Assembly (NCBI GenBank): GCA_032191485.1
Contig: JAVDOI010000019.1
Location: 5,057,107-5,121,106, forward strand
Direction: 5' to 3'
From: Leptoclinus maculatus
Taxonomy: Eukaryota > Chordata > Actinopteri > Perciformes > Stichaeidae
Length of the DNA stretch: 64,000 nt
Positions 33,900 through 45,125 of the stretch are shown here, in pieces (the stretch's first letter is position 1; every line of letters begins with the position of its first letter). The notes under the pieces were generated by a model. It saw only the letters and a list, made by a program, of their open reading frames with translations. It was not told the origin of the DNA and did no database searches. The position numbers and the translations under genes are program-made.

Positions 33900-34260
33900 T
33901 TTCAAGTCAACGACACTTACACGAGCGACTAGCACACGCATTGTTGCGGTGGAACGTTTGCTAAGTTAGCTTTAAAGAAACCTTTCCACAAATGCCCTGT
34001 GTGTGTCATTTCACCGGTAACGCAACCGAAACACAGCACTAACTTAACGTTAGCTAGCTTTAAATGACACTTAGCGGGAGGGCTGAGAAGACACATCAGG
34101 ATAACACAACTGTAGCCAGCTTCATGTCCAACTTTGTCATAAAACTAATAAAAGCAGATAGCATTACTGTACCGTGATTAGTGAAGTGCTCCAGCAGTGC
34201 TCTCAAACGCCAAGCATCCTTGTCACATTAATGGGACGTGAGAGGTTCCGCGTGTTCTGT
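33900..34260 (-). promoter_or_regulatory. ythdc2: Probable ythdc2 promoter and 5' noncoding exon region
   Basis: The ythdc2 start exon has an acceptor just 5' of its ATG, so a noncoding first exon must lie upstream. Two minus-strand donors lie in this relatively non-repetitive stretch: CGT|GTAAGTG (exon end 33921), the stronger, and ACG|GTACAG (exon end 34173). Which is used, and where transcription starts, cannot be read from sequence. Confidence 0.3.
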
Positions 34261-34448
34261 ACGACAAATACGACAGAACCAACTCAAAACGAGCCCATTT
34301 AGTTTTTTGCAAATCCCTCTTTTGTTTTTTCTTTTGAAGAGAGACGCAAAGCAAGACAGGTAGTACGAAATAAGAACATGTCAAAATAAAAGCCAAGGCA
34401 ATAGAATGAAGTGTTTGTCTATGATGCAAGCACATACCAGGGTAGAAT

Positions 34449-34451
<3 letters not shown>

Positions 34452-34497
<46 letters not shown>
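34452..34497. repeat. (TA)n microsatellite
   Basis: About 23 TA units upstream of the presumed ythdc2 promoter. Confidence 0.95.
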
Positions 34498-34499
<2 letters not shown>

Positions 34500-35046
34500 G
34501 CCGATGGGAGTATGTTAGCAACAGTATTTGACTACATGCGCTTTAATATGCATGTATCCATGTATACAGCAATAATCAACTTTTCGATTAATCGGTGCAT
34601 TGTTTCATGCAATACAGTTCGTAATATAGTTTAATCAAAGTCATTTTTGTGTTCACAGAGTTTTTGCTGTTAGCACTGATATTTAATTTCCACCGTATTC
34701 TGTTCCTTGAGTGAAGGCAGAGCACAGCCTGTAAACGGAGACGCAGAGTTACCATTTCTACCAGTAGATGGCAGTATAAGTGTATTTAAACCATAATATT
34801 TAGTTATAATTACCTGTGTCTTTGTTCATTATCTATGTTATTGATACAGATGTATTTAATGCAGGTTACTTCATCTGATTTTATTTGATGTTTAGGGTTA
34901 ATTTGCAACCTGGTTGTGTACATCATGTATGTACTTGTTATTTTCATGTCATGGAAGAGTGAGCATGTGTAGTTCATGGAGCATTAAATAATGACACCGA
35001 GGCTTGAGCTGAAAGAGTACTGTAGCTTATCTCATTGGCAGGATTG

Positions 35047-35528
35047 TGTCATGTCTCATCCTAAATTATGCGTTTCTTATTTCATCATTTATCAGTATTT
35101 CCTGTTTTATTTTGTGTTACTTACCTCTTCTCTCGTTTCAGATCACTTCACGCCTTTGTTTGTTTTCCCGCCACTGTGATTGTCTGCCCCGCCCCTGATT
35201 TAACCCACCTGACTAATCACCTGCACCCCCCCAGTGTATTTAAACCCTGTGTTGCATGTGTCTCTGTTCCAATTAGTATTTTTCGTCCTTTATGTCAAGT
35301 GTTCAAGCAATTTCCTATCATTATGTTACTGGTTTTTGATATCTCTGCCTGTTTTTCCTTGAGCACGTTTTTGCATGATCCCTTGCCTGATTTGTTTACC
35401 TGTTCCGACTGCCTACCCATGTACCGAACCCCTGCTGACAAGTAAAGACTGTTTTACCAACACCTTATCCTGTGTCTGGGTTGTGCGATTGAGTCCTGTC
35501 TTTTCCCTGTGATTCACCAGTTGTAACA
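35047..35528 (+). mobile_element. Solo LTR with 5-bp target duplication
   Basis: Begins TGTCATG and ends TTGTAACA (TGT...ACA borders). It is flanked on both sides by GATTG (35042-35046 and 35529-35533). Inside are a TATTTAAA box near 35238 and an AAGTAAAG poly(A)-like word near 35440. No internal retroviral sequence follows, so this is a recombined solo LTR of 482 bp. Its family is not identified. Confidence 0.85.
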
Positions 35529-35533
35529 GATTG

Positions 35534-36650
35534 GAAGCAAGAGTGACTGCAGTGGAACAAGGACCAAGGCGTGCCAGTAGTTGTTGCAAGTGGCCCGCCA
35601 GACAGCTGACCTGGGTGCCGATGGCCGCTTAGAAAATCTGTTGACACTCTTACAGCTCCCTAAACTCCAAGCCACTGGAGGTAAGTTGCTTATCATGGTG
35701 GTGTATTATTCCTTGTGCCTGGAGCACCCCACACACCAAACTGGGATTGGCTTAGTCCATTTGTGGGCAGTTCGTACGGTTACGACTGGAGAAACCACAG
35801 GGAAAACAGGATTTAAAAGCACTTCCAGAGAGCAGGATGAAGTGCAATAAAAGTCTTTATCAACAGGTTCGGTACACAGGAGATCCGTCAGGTAATCGGG
35901 CAAACAGTACAGGCAGGGATGAGGCAAAAGTGAGGTAGAGACCAGGAACAATTACACAAGTCAAATCACTGGAATGCTTTACATGGGGGACAAAGACTAA
36001 CTGACAGACAGTGGGTCTCTCATTTCCCACTCTTCGATCCTCTGGTTTGTGACCCGGATATCGATCTCGGCGCTCCATCTTGAAGGAGATCCCAATTCCT
36101 AAAATGCATCTCGAGGATCGAGGAGGCCCAATAGTTCAAGGGTTTTCTCTGCCCTCGAAGGATCAGAAATGTACTTTAAAGATGTCAGTCTGTGTCAGTC
36201 CTCCTGCTTCTAAAGTCCAGCTGCTACGTGGTCATCCTAACAGAAACCTTGAACATGCTATGTACTGTACCTGGTGTGGCAGTGAGCATGCTTTGTTTTG
36301 CATTGTTAGGGACTGGCCATGTTGTCATATTGCTTGAGTGGATGCACCCGCTGTTGTGTACCTCACAGGAAAAGTCCTGTCAAGTGATATGCTCTCGCTC
36401 TGGGCTGAAAAAAGAGCTGATGACCATCATGACAGGGGATATTAAAGGTGCAGCATTACAATCCTCTGGCCCCACGATCTCATTCTAAGTGTTTATTCTT
36501 CCTATAGAGCCTTTCTTGGAAACATGTGGGCAACTAACCTAGAATATAATCAATGTACTATCCTTCAATCTGAGGAGAAAAGACATTGAAATGTTTGACA
36601 TAGTATTTAAAATTCATGTTAACAAGCAAACAGCCACAAGTGGAAAAAAC
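35534..36650. other. Intergenic, no supported gene
   Basis: CATCTCGAGGATCGAGGA occurs here at about 36107 and again at about 7806 in ythdc2 intron 29, so part of this stretch is interspersed repeat. I see no gene. Confidence 0.5.
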
Positions 36651-36939
36651 AACTTTATTAATATTCACATTTTAAGTCAAAACACCATTGAAGCCAAAGA
36701 AGCTTGAGTGTTATTAATAAATTGAAATTATTCAAATAGACCTTGTAGTTAGAGAGTAAGGCCCCTTTGAGTATGGGTATAGTATTTTCGAGCAGAAGCC
36801 TAAAAATAGGGCTAGTTACCAGAAGGTTAAAGTACTTTGTTAAAGTAGTACTAGTACTACATGTATCTGTGCAGTACAAGTATGTGTGTTTAGTTTTACG
36901 TATGTGTTCATATTTTATTCAGATTGTTTGATGAGGAGG

Positions 36940-37650
36940 ATATTTTGTATCAAAATCCTTTTAGCACAAAAGTAATCTAAATACTTAAAATGATCAAAGT
37001 TCTTATGAAATATGCAAAATCCTTATTTAGAAAATTAAATAAACTTATGAAATAAGAAAAAAACATAATTACAATATAATTAATAAGCAAAATCCTTAAT
37101 TATATATTATTGTAAATTCATGAATTACAAAATAAGCTACATTTGAATGAAAAAGGTAATTTTGTTAATTACAAAATCAAGCAAAACGCTCATGATTTAA
37201 GCAAAATCCTTTATTATAATGTTTTTTAATTCCTTAATTACAAAATTAACTCAATTTACGAAGAACAAAAATTAGCTAAATTATTGTGAAATAAGCAAAA
37301 TCCTTAACTATAACAAAAATTGTAAATTCCTTGATTGCAACATTATTTACATTCATGAAGTACAAAATAAGCAAAATTCTTATGAAATAAGTAATATCCT
37401 AAATTACAAAATTAACCAAATGCATATGTTTTAAGTAAAACCCACTAATTATAAAAAAAACAGGCAAAATCAATAATTACAATTGTCTTATGATGCAAGC
37501 AAAATCCTTAATTATAACAAATAAGCAAAATCCTTAATAACAACATTCTTATGAAATAAGAAAAGCCTTAATTATAAAAAAATAAGTAAAATCCTTATTT
37601 ACAGAATGAAGTAAAATCATGAAGAACAACAATGAGCAAAATAGAAACAT
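36940..37650. repeat. AT-rich degenerate repeat
   Basis: The words AAGCAAAATCCTTAATTA and AAATAAG recur more than ten times at irregular spacing of roughly 30-50 bp. It looks like an old, decayed tandem array. Confidence 0.75.
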
Positions 37651-38142
37651 TTCTGAATGACAAATAAAAGAGGTTTTAGTGGCTGATCACAGCGATTATT
37701 ATGATTATCTTTTAACTAAATGTTGTCCTGCTGCCAAAATCTTGCTCACTACAATAAGTGAAGTCATGAAGTTCATTATATGTTTAAAGGACAAACAGCA
37801 ACAGATTGTCAACATTGAGTATCGTTCTACAGAATGTAGAAGATAGAAGTCAATGTTTCATGTTTATTCTAATATCTCACATTAACATTGTTCCTCATAG
37901 TCTTTGGTTTCTGCTTGGACTCTGGTAAACCTGCTCTCAAGTCTACTTTTAAATGAAACTTTATATCTGTGAGGTGTTTTTAAAGAGTCACGTCTTCAGC
38001 AGGAACCAATGGGCTTGGAGCTGAGAGCCACAGACAGGAAGTCAGAACGTGTGGAGAGACCAACACATTGTTGAGAGGAAGAAAGACGGGCTGTAATAAT
38101 GTGATATCATATTCAGCCTTCTGGTTTAAGGGAACATGCGTA

Positions 38143-38265
38143 TCAAAGGGAGCTGGTGGTGGTTGTGTGGTAGAAATCATCTGGATGTGAGATGAGCTCC
38201 TTGGAGGAGCTACTCTGCTCCCTGAGCTCCTTCTTCTTCTTCTTCTTCTTCTTCTTCTTCTTCAG
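38143..38265 (-). CDS. Cytoplasmic tail exon with 11-lysine run
   Basis: Opens with L and eleven lysines encoded by an AAG microsatellite, then ELREQSSSSKELISHPDDFY and HTTTTSSL, then TGA. The lysine run directly follows the membrane helix and would act as a strong stop-transfer and lipid-facing patch. The repeat length is likely variable between individuals. Confidence 0.82.
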   Translation of the reverse strand: MKKKKKKKKKKKELREQSSSSKELISHPDDFYHTTTTSSL

Positions 38266-41200
38266 CTGCAGGAACACACAGGATATAATGATCCAGCTCA
38301 GTGTTCTCCTGTCTGCACGGCATCTGCCCCCTGTTGGCCTGCAGAGACATGACAGCACAGTCCTGTTAGAGACATAGTTTTAGTTTTGATTACAAATCAT
38401 CATTTCTAATTTCGATAAAATATTTGTATGACCTAAACACATTCCTTTAATCTATGAATGAAGGTTACATTTGCATTCTGTATAATTATTTTCTTTAGGA
38501 ACGTTTGTTATTAATCAGATGAGGATCAGCTGGTATCAGAGGAAGAGGTGCGACTGAGTCTCGAGTTGGTTTTTCCTTTGTGTAGAACGGGGCATCGGGA
38601 CAGTCTTTGACCTCACGTTAAACTCATTATGTTTTGCTGTTAAATTTGTCGAAAGTGAAAATAAATCAATCAAGTGACGGCAAAGGAATCAGCGTCTGCA
38701 AGAGTTTAATGTGTGAGTCATAAACGGAGCCCCGTAACGTGGCCCAGTATAGAGGAAGAAGAACAAAGAACGGGCCACCACACCTGTCTTCAGTTCACTG
38801 AACACAGAGCGAGAGCTTCATTTCAGTGGCTGGTCTAAACAACAGACGTGTGTCAGTACCTTACAGTAGGAGTAAAGGGCAACGGTCACCAACAGCAGAA
38901 ACAGAGGCAGGACGATCGCTTTGATGATCAGAGGTGTTGGATCTGAACAAACACATGGACAGTCATCACATCACACGACATCATGAGTCCAACAGCTCCC
39001 ATTGACCCTGAAATCTACAATCACTGACACGTATTACTCTTCATGTTTACTTCATGTTCACTGTTTGAACCACAGACGTTATAGAAGAAGTGGACGTAGT
39101 CGTCGTCACGTCACTCAATGGTTTGTGGACTGTGGCCGTCGCCATCTTGGTTTTTTGCAACCAGTGAACAGGAAGTGACCATATCTGGACTGAGGAGGAG
39201 TGACGTAGAGACGCAGTATACGTCTCTGGTAGAGACCTGTCAATCACTGTGTAGCCCCGCCCTAAAGCATCCCCTGCTTTATGGTCTGTTTGACTCTAAA
39301 TGGACCATAATGTACTAAATGAACATCATGCTGTATTGAAGAAGACTTGAAACTAGAGATTGAGACCATAAACTCATGTTTACAATGTTTACTGAGGTAA
39401 TAAATCAAGAGAGAAGTAGAGTCATTTTCTATAGACTTCTATACAACCAGAGGAGTCGCCCCCTGGTGGACACTAGAGAGAATCTGGTTAGTCTTGGTTT
39501 CATGTTACAATGATGTCATCACCTACGTCCTGTTTTCATCACCAGAGCTCCTGGTCAGAGCTGGACCATGCTACGCTATGATTGGCCAGTTATGTTAGAG
39601 GGGCGGGACTTAGTGAAGAGTCAATTGAAAGTGTAATCGCTATCGTTAACGACTGTCTCAACGTTTGGTTTCCAGGATAACCCTGGTTCTCTGAGTGAGG
39701 TATCGGAGCACACCGCCCTTCTTGCTTCTGATAGGCGGAGGAACTACACTTGAATATGGTGAGTTGGGGGCTAAGGGGTGTTATGACTGATGTGGTGACA
39801 GTGGAGCTTTGTGATTGGTCACGTCAGAAGCTGCTTCAGTTCTCAGAGAACCAGAGTTATCCTGGTAACCAAACCTGCTCTGTCCTACAGTAGATTGTTA
39901 GCTGCTGCCATTCATAGACTTTGTTTAGGTTTGGTTACTATATGACATGTGTAACACGACAGGAGTCACAGTGTCATTCAAGAAACAACAACATGCATGG
40001 ACTCTGTGGTCAGCTGATCATCTTCAAACCTGCATGTAAACAGTCAGCTTACCTAAGACAGTGATGGAGAGCAGACGGCTCTCAGAGGAGAAGTTATGAT
40101 TAAAAACATAGAGGTGATAAACACAGCTGTAGCTTCCTTGGTGGGCGGGCTCTGCAGCAGGAAACAGGAAGTGGGCAGAGTGATTGACAGCTGGCTGGGT
40201 GTAGTTGTGTGCTGAGTTGGAGGAGGTGAAGGTGAGCTGGAAGGAGCCTCCTGGGTACTGTGGCTGGATGGAGCAGCAGAAGGTGAAGGTGGAGCGCCTG
40301 AGCACCCGAGCCCCCTGCTGCTGGGCCTCAGAGACCCCGTACATTGAGGAGGACACAGAGATGATTGGCTGAAGCAGCAGGTCTGTAAACACAGAGAGAT
40401 GATACAAGTTCACGTTTACCCTCCGTTGAACAAGATGGACCCTGAATAAGGACGTGATGTCACAGGTCTGACAGACAGACAGGTGTGTCCTCTCAGGTGG
40501 AGCTCAGCAGTCCCTGGAGGGTTTGAAGCTTCCAGAAACAAGCCCACCTCTCTACACTTCAGGATGTCGTTGTCCTGGTTAACTTTACAGTTCAGTCCAA
40601 TGGAAACCCACTGACTGTGTGATGGTAATCTTTAACGTAGTATATATTTCTACTCAGTATATTGTATTCATGCATAAGTAGTTTTACTCTGAACTTTGTT
40701 GAACTTCACCGTGTCTCTGTTGTGCAGAAGAAGAATTCTCCCTTGCCTGTTCACAAAGATAACTAACTGTGTTGTATGAGAATGTTCCAGCAACAAGGCC
40801 TTTGGGCCGCTTGTTTGGGTTGCTGGCTGTTTGTTGTTCATTGTTTCTATCAGTCTGAGACCAAATGTCTGAAACATTGGCCATCGGCCCACCTTTGCTC
40901 ATTCTGTATGAAGGAAGCTTGTTCACTTTGTTCTTGGTTCTTCCTCACTGAGACTGTACGCATTCTGTTGTGATGATTGAACCTTCTCTGAGAGAATTAA
41001 TACTTAAAAGACAACCTGGTTTTCGGTATTATTTATTTCAGCATTAAGAGACTCACGCTAAGAGGGTATAGGAATATTTACCACCACAACTGTCACTGTA
41101 ACAGAGGAAGGAACATACTGGAAACATTGCTGTCAGAGATGATGTCACTGATGGGCTTACCTGAGCAGATGACATTCAGGATGGAGGAAGAGGAATATGA

Positions 41201-41861
41201 TGTTAAACACTCTCTCAGAGCAGATCCAGAGTGAACACAGTCAGAGTCGATCCACCACACAGATCTCCTTGAGGACTCCTCTCTCCGTCTGGTAGAAACA
41301 GCAGAGCCACAGTCCAGATCTCTACAGACAACAGCTGCTTCCTTCAGGGTCCAGTAAGAGTCTTCTACTGGTCTCCAGTCTCCTTGATGTTTCACCTCCA
41401 GTGTTCCTGCACAGCGACTGTCTCCTCCCACCAACCTGACAGGTTCTGAACAGAAACAAGAGAGTCGTCAGTAAAGAACAAAGTGAGTTTCAGTAGAACA
41501 GAAATGAACCAGATCAAAGCTGCAGCTCCTCTTCTACCTGAGCAGGTGAGTCCAACAGCTTTGCCAGGTGAGCAGGTGTTTCTATCTGAGCCTGAGCTTC
41601 TACAGTCCAGGAGAGCAGACTCATTGCCTCCACACTGGAACTCTTTGGTCCACATTGGAGCCTCCACTTCTCCATAGAGCGCCCCCTGGAGGACTGAAGG
41701 AGCCCCACAGCCAAGCTCCCTACAGACCACCTCTGCATCCTGCTGGTCAAAGTCATCTTCACACACTGAGGACCACCACTGGTTAGACTGGTTAGACTGG
41801 TTAGACTTCACCTCCAGTCTGCCTGAGCACAGACTAGTCCCATTCACCAGCCTGACAGAGT
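38143..41861 (-). CDS. SRCR-SRCR-Ig transmembrane receptor, 3' part of gene
   Basis: Five exons in phase encode two scavenger-receptor cysteine-rich domains, one Ig-like domain, one transmembrane helix and a short cytoplasmic tail with eleven lysines. The first SRCR domain has eight cysteines (group B pattern) and the second has six. The overall plan suggests a leukocyte surface receptor of the fish M130/CD163-like or CD5/CD6-like group, but a direct SRCR-plus-Ig combination is less usual and I give no symbol. The signal peptide exon and any further SRCR exons should lie to the right. There a long repeat starts at about 42.3 kb, so the 5' end may be displaced or lost. A small exon at about 42146-42171 (ATGCAGCTCCAAAGTGCT, donor GTAAGA) is a possible start, but its phase does not match directly. 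Confidence 0.85.
38860..38942 (-). CDS. Transmembrane exon
   Basis: DPTPLIIKAIVLPLFLLLVT then VALYSYCK: a single hydrophobic helix of about 21 residues with a lysine after it. Phase 1 to 0. Confidence 0.88.
39090..39475. repeat. Widespread percomorph-type interspersed repeat
   Basis: Contains GGACCATAATGTACTAAATG, AACTCATGTTTACAATG and GTCGCCCCCTGGTGG, a combination I associate with high-copy repeats of acanthomorph fish. It lies in an intron of the SRCR/Ig receptor gene. Confidence 0.6.
39663..39874. mobile_element. Foldback MITE
   Basis: The left arm GTTTGGTTTCCAGGATAACC...TTCTCTGAG and the right arm CTCAGAGAA...GTTATCCTGGTAACCAAAC are near-perfect inverted copies of about 33 bp separated by about 145 bp. 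Confidence 0.85.
40053..40382 (-). CDS. Ig-like domain exon
   Basis: Contains RSTFTFCCSIQPQYPGGSF, several N-x-S/T sites, and the F-strand motif GSYSCVYHLYVF, ending LLSITVLG. 330 nt, phase 1 to 1, as usual for Ig exons. Confidence 0.9.
   Translation of the reverse strand, partial: TCCFSQSSLCPPQCTGSLRPSSRGLGCSGAPPSPSAAPSSHSTQEAPSSSPSPPPTQHTTTPSQLSITLPTSCFLLQSPPTKEATAVFITSMFLIITSPLRAVCSPSLS
41161..41445 (-). CDS. SRCR domain 2 exon
   Basis: Starts EPVRLVGGDSRCAGTLEV, contains AAVVCRDLDCGSAV, and ends LNVICSG. 285 nt, phase 1 to 1. Shorter than domain 1, with six cysteines. Confidence 0.92.
41538..41861 (-). CDS. SRCR domain 1 exon
   Basis: Starts DSVRLVNGTSLCSGRLEV, contains DAEVVCRELGCG and FQCGGNESALLDC, and ends VGLTCSG. 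324 nt, phase 1 to 1, the normal exon unit for SRCR domains. Eight cysteines. A threefold SNQ repeat follows the first strand. Confidence 0.93.
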
Positions 41862-42302
41862 CTGGAGAGATGAGAGAAGATGAAAGAGAGAGAGAGAAGA
41901 CACCAGACACTAAATAACAAGATGTCATGAAACAACAATTCAGAGATTCATTAAATAATACAATAAGTCAATAATAATTATATTAATAATAATAATCAAT
42001 AACCAGCTGGCTAAGTTAGCTCAAAACACAAATATCAAAAGATGATAAAGTTAACATATTTAGTCAGACTGGAGGAGGATTCTCTTCATGTTCACTGAGA
42101 TTCAAACAGCGTCTGTCTTGTCTACAATGTGAGCGTGGTCTTACCACAGTAGAGCACTTTGGAGCTGCATTACAAAACGGTGCACAGAAGCTCAGAGACG
42201 GATTAGTGCTACTGGGTTCATCATGTTGTGCTAACTGTTAGATGAGCTGGAGTATTTGCGAAATTGTGGATTCTTTCTGCACGGAAGGCCCTGGTTATTA
42301 GG

Positions 42303-44106
42303 TGTTAACGGCACCATATTGCTGCTCAGCAAAACAATGAATGAAAAATACAGTAAAACAAAAAAGTAACTGAAAGAGGCATAGGGCTCTGTGTCTCTTG
42401 TAAGACGGCGCCTGCTGCACGGATGTGCAGTTACGACATAGACTGACACACACACTCACACACACACACTCATGTGCAGGGACTTTCCAGGGGACCTCGT
42501 GGTTAAGTAAGGACAGGTACTGTCTAGGTAATATGTAACAGTCTTGGACCTGAACCTTCCTAACCCTTCTCACAGGCCTTGAGGCCTGCTGTCGCATTAA
42601 TGTCTGCCAGGTCACCTTGGCCATGCGTCACTGCACATGCCTTCACACACACACACTTAATTTTTTACTTTTTATGTAAGTTACCTTTAACTTTAGGCTT
42701 AGCCTTAACACACACACTTTTAGGCTTAGCCTTAACACACACACTTTTAATTTTTGACTTTTTATGTAAGTCACCTTTAACTTTTAGGCTTTTGTTAAGG
42801 CCTTGAGCCGCGTCCGTATTCTTGTCCCGTAAGGACATGGACGCTTTAATGCAGAAGAGTACGTATATATGAGTATACTCAGTTATTAATCATACGCTGG
42901 GCACAATGGTGTATCATGTGTTACAATCTTTTATTGTTTGATGTATTACCATTTATCCCTGTAACCTGTTGAAATCTTACGAGGAGGTATCTGGGTCAGA
43001 GTATAATTATTAACCAGTGAGCATGGCGTGTTCCTATGTCCTGAGTATCAGTAGAGGTCTTTGGGGTAACCAACAACAGGTCTATCAATGTATGACTAAA
43101 CTCACGGGGGTTACCATGCCCATGTGAGGCCTCCCAAGTGAAAACACCCCCGGTAGATCTAGAGTATAAATATTCTCGGTTTTAGAAGATCGGGGTGCAT
43201 TAGGGAGAAGTCCACCAGGTCTTTACCTGCGTGGGGTTCAAACTTATTTCTTAGAATCTCCGGACTTTTTAAATAACAGCTTGCTCACTGAGTTCAGGGT
43301 TTTTGAATTATTTTTCCATTTTGTTCTTTAAGTCATTTAATTGATAATTTGTCTCTGTATTAGAACCAAACGGTGTACTTTGAATTAGACGAAAAGTTGA
43401 AGGACTTCCAGCACGGCACACGACTGATGCAACTACTGCACACACACCTACATATACTAACATCCGTTTCTATAGTTAAGAGAAGACCGGGGAAAGCCCC
43501 GCTTCATAATGTTTGAAAAGAGCTTTATATCTGTTGGGCTCTGGGCAGGGGTATACAAATATTTAAAACTTACAGAATTAATAAAGACGTTAAAACCGAC
43601 GACTATTCGAGCAAAATACTAAACTAAACAGTAACTCAATGTTTTGTGATCAAGACAACACAGCAAGCGCGCTACTGGTTGCTATTCTGTTGGTGATGTA
43701 TTATTATCTAAGATTGGCGACCCGTATAGGTTTCTCTTAGCGGAGGCTTTTGAGGTAATTTCGGAGAGTGTGCAGGGGACGAAACTGTCTCCTTTTCAGC
43801 CATTCTCCCTCAGGCCAGGTGAGTGAGTCATATAGAGAGAGCACTGGTCCTCCGCATCTCTCCCCCTTCTCGCAGTCCTTTTCCTGCACTAAGGGGCGCT
43901 CACAGGGGGACGACCGGACATCGGGACACGAGCCCCGTGGATCCGTGGTCACCCCGGCGGCAGTTCGGGTCTGTCCGTCGCCTGCGAGGTCCTCTCAGTC
44001 GGCGCATACACTTCTGAGGGATCCTCGTTCACGTCTGTTCGTTTCCAACAGGAGGCCTCTCTTTGTTCATTTATTCATAAAGAACGTGCGGCGGCACCGC
44101 GCGTTA
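42303..44106 (+). mobile_element. Long interspersed repeat, copy 1 (LTR-like or TIR-like)
   Basis: Colinear with 51274-54446 over at least 1.5 kb, for example GCCTTGAGCCGCGTCCGTAT, TATAAATATTCTCGG and GACGACCGGACATCG. The right end is GCGCGTTACA in both copies. TGTAAGACGGCGCC at 42400 resembles the reverse complement of the right end (TGTAACGCGCGG), so the unit could be a solo LTR with TGTAA...TTACA ends or an element with imperfect inverted repeats. It has a TATA box at about 43166. No protein is recognised and no clear target duplication is seen. Confidence 0.75.
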
Positions 44107-44165
44107 CATAACAGAGAGAGTTTTCCTCTACTTCCTGTATTATCATGTAGAATTCACCAGCAGCG

Positions 44166-44990
44166 TTGTGGTGGAAGATGTTCAACATGAAAGAAGGGAG
44201 GGTTGTTGCCTTGAAGATTGTGAGTTGTGTTGGGACCAGGACTCTACAGAGAACGGTATTCTGGACTCACTTGGAGGAGAAGGGCTTTGAACACAGAGAC
44301 CTACTGCTGCACACTGATGTAAGATGGCTGAGCAGAGGAACATTGTAGTTGACATTCAATGAGACTTTCTGAATCTTTCATTACATGCAGAAGATGCACA
44401 GCTAGAGGACTACCAGTGGCTTTAGGATTCAGTGTTTGTGACAGATCTCCCTTTACTGTTCAAGAAGCTGATTTAGAGCTGCAGGATTATGAGGAACATG
44501 TCATCAACAGGATCATGAAGGAAACACGTTTAAAAGACACGACTGCTGTCAAGTAGGCTTTAACGCTGTGAACGTTCCTCACATGCAGACAGAAGTGAAA
44601 CATCAGGACAAAGACATTGTGCAGCTTGACATCTATGAGGAGCAACATGAGAACATCAGAAGAGCTTCACTGAGAGCTCAATAGTATCAGTGTTCCACCT
44701 GGACAGCTTTGCTGCTGAGAAAGAGATTCTCTCACTGCACATTTACATTGAGATCAAATCAAGGGAAACACCTGGCATGAATGAAGAGTTATGGGACGTA
44801 CTGATGGAACACAAGTATCCACACCTCAGAAGATGTGCCTTGAACTAGATGAAGAAACATGTCTCCACTTCAGCAGCACCAGGTGCTGAGCCAGTAGAGT
44901 TAAACATGCAAACAAGTCACGTTTGAAAGCAGACAATGGGGAATCTGATGGTACACCGGATAAGGAAGAGACAGGTGAAGGCTCATGAAG
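44166..44990 (+). pseudogene. Decayed hAT transposase (ZBED5/SCAND3-like)
   Basis: Translation gives FEHRDLLLHTDVRWLSRGTL, which closely resembles the LLHTEVRWLSRG signature of Charlie-type hAT transposases. The following reading frames contain several stops and frame changes. Nothing intact remains. Confidence 0.75.
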
Positions 44991-45125
44991 GGATAGAGCC
45001 TCCTCAGAGAGTGTTTATACACAGATTCACAGGATGTAGTGAGGGAGGGACTGGACCAACACATAGGAAGTAGATTGGTACATAGATGGAGCCCTGGTGT
45101 AGAAGTTAGGTATTAAAACAAGTTA

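Noticed and set aside
41392..41928. 178-codon frame with a signal-peptide-like start (MTSCYLVSGVFSLSLSSS)
   Set aside because: The hydrophobic start is the pyrimidine tract before the SRCR exon acceptor. A true start here is possible but not supported.
43768..44190. 140-codon plus-strand frame
   Set aside because: Lies in the long interspersed repeat, is not open in the equivalent place of copy 2, and has no known domain.
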